NCBI RefSeq assembly: GCF_001280225.1
Contig: NZ_CP009253.1
Coordinates: 62,001 to 126,000 of the forward strand
Reading direction: 5' to 3'
DNA: 64,000 nucleotides
Origin: Buchnera aphidicola (Aphis glycines)
GTDB lineage: Bacteria > Pseudomonadota > Gammaproteobacteria > Enterobacterales > Enterobacteriaceae
Shown here: positions 63,202-64,000 of the stretch, piece by piece
Layout: each line of letters starts with the position of its first letter
How positions within the stretch are numbered: position 1 is the stretch's first letter
The notes under the pieces: generated by a model
Databases searched by the model: none
What the model was told of the DNA's origin: nothing
What the model saw: only the letters and a program-made list of their open reading frames with translations
Translations under genes and position numbers: made by a program

Positions 63202-64000
63202 ATGCAAAATCCAAAAGAAAAAATGGATTTATCGCAGTTTATTTTATCATTAATATTTATTATTGCTATAAGTATTGCAAGTTTTTTAATAATAAAACCA
63301 TTTATATTAGGATTTTTATGGGCTAGTACTATTGTAATTTCAACTTGGCCTTTGATGTTAAAAATACAAAAATTTTTAGGAGGTCGACGTTTCATTGCTC
63401 TTGTGAGTATGATTATTATTTTATTGTTATTATTTATTATTCCAATAGTACTTTTAGTAAATAGTTTAATTGCGACAAGTATCCCAATTATTCATTGGTT
63501 TGGTTCTAACACTTTAGAATTTCCAGAATTAATTTGGCTGCAGGATATACCAATAATCGGAAAAAAAATTTTTATTGGCTATAAAGAGTTATTAGATAGT
63601 GATGGAGCTGAATTAATTAAAGAAGTTAGACCTTATATGGGTCGAACAACTGAATTTTTTATAATTCAAGCTAAAAATTTCGGATTATTTGTCATGCATT
63701 TAACTTTAATGTTAATATTTAGTATTTTACTCTATTGGAACGGTGAAAAAATTAGTAATGCAATTCGTCGATTTGCATTACGCATTAATTCTAAAAATGG
63801 AAATGCTATTATTTTACTGACTGTTCGTGCTATTAGGTCTGTTGCATTAGGAGTTGTAGTAACAGCTTTAATTCAAGCTTTTTTATCTGGTTTAGGTTTG
63901 TTAATTTCAGGTGTTCCATATTGGACTTTGTTAATGATTTTGATTGTTTTTTCTTGTTTAATACAATTAGGTCCATTACCAATTTTATTCCCATCTATTA
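63202..64000 (+). CDS. ydiK: AI-2E family transporter YdiK, 3' end outside window
   Basis: The frame begins MQNPKEKMDLSQFILSLIF after a GAGGT ribosome site 11 bases upstream and runs off the window with 266 codons visible. Multiple membrane helices and FIIPIVLLVNS, VRPYMGRTTEFF, VALGVVVTALIQAFL and SGVPYWTLL match E. coli YdiK of the AI-2E (PerM) family. Its substrate is unknown. Divergence from sufA matches E. coli. Confidence 0.93.
   Translation, partial: MQNPKEKMDLSQFILSLIFIIAISIASFLIIKPFILGFLWASTIVISTWPLMLKIQKFLGGRRFIALVSMIIILLLLFIIPIVLLVNSLIATSIPIIHWFGSNTLEFPELIWLQDIPIIGKKIFIGYKELLDSDGAELIKEVRPYMGRTTEFFIIQAKNFGLFVMHLTLMLIFSILLYWNGEKISNAIRRFALRINSKNGNAIILLTVRAIRSVALGVVVTALIQAFLSGLGLLISGVPYWTLLMILIVFSCLIQLGPLPILFPSI

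Noticed and set aside
63198..63395. 65-codon minus-strand frame at the start of ydiK
   Set aside because: It is antisense to ydiK, which has a ribosome site and clear homology.

Overview
The window is strongly AT-rich, densely packed chromosomal DNA of an obligate insect endosymbiont. Nearly every gene has a clear Escherichia coli orthologue, usually of matching length and in recognisable local order, but with E. coli neighbours deleted between them. Gene content and order (tsaD-ribB-hldE-cca-uppP, crr-ptsI-ptsH-cysK, a flagellar hook-basal-body cluster, talA-tktB-dapE, the complete his operon, rsxABCDGE-nth-priA-tyrS) point to Buchnera aphidicola, the aphid nutritional symbiont. I cannot name the strain. 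I see no transposons, phage genes, CRISPR arrays or restriction systems.

Layout. 1-4.8 kb: tail of tsaD, ribB, a kinase-only hldE, cca and uppP. 4.8-8.6 kb: PTS genes crr, ptsI, ptsH, then cysK, all on the minus strand. 9-13 kb: ligA, tRNA-Lys and tRNA-Val(UAC), gltX, tRNA-Ala(GGC). 13-23.5 kb: fliE on the minus strand, then fliFGHIJK, fliM, fliN, a fused fliO-fliP, fliQ and fliR. 23.5-30.4 kb: rpmG, rpmB, a shortened tamB, ppa, pmbA, the RNase P RNA gene and rsmI. 30.4-39.6 kb: fabB, talA, tktB, dapE, a remnant bamC, dapA, aroC, smrB. 39.8-46.9 kb: hisGDCBHAFI. 47-52.7 kb: gnd, dcd, metG, tilS, tRNA-Val(GAC). 52.8-64 kb: ribE, rsxABCDGE, nth, priA, tyrS, sufA and the start of ydiK.

How the genes fit the lifestyle. 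Histidine (his operon), lysine/diaminopimelate (dapA, dapE), aromatic (aroC), cysteine (cysK) and riboflavin (ribB, ribE) genes fit the symbiont's role as a nutrient provider. PTS, transaldolase, transketolase and 6-phosphogluconate dehydrogenase supply carbon and pentoses. The flagellar genes encode rotor, export gate and export ATPase parts. FliG has lost the charged residues that meet the stator and FliM lacks the CheY-binding peptide, which suggests an export or basal-body structure rather than a rotating, steerable motor.

Most striking observations. (1) rsxC is split from its likely start by an apparent one-base frameshift inside an 11-A tract. (2) PriA keeps all eight zinc-binding cysteines but has lost the helicase ATPase motifs. 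(3) The gene after dapA encodes only the lipobox and the BamD-binding N-terminal stretch of BamC. (4) FliG lacks all four classic torque residues. (5) FliO and FliP are fused with an internal signal-peptide-like segment. (6) The CCA enzyme has lost its HD phosphohydrolase residues although all four tRNA genes here depend on CCA addition.
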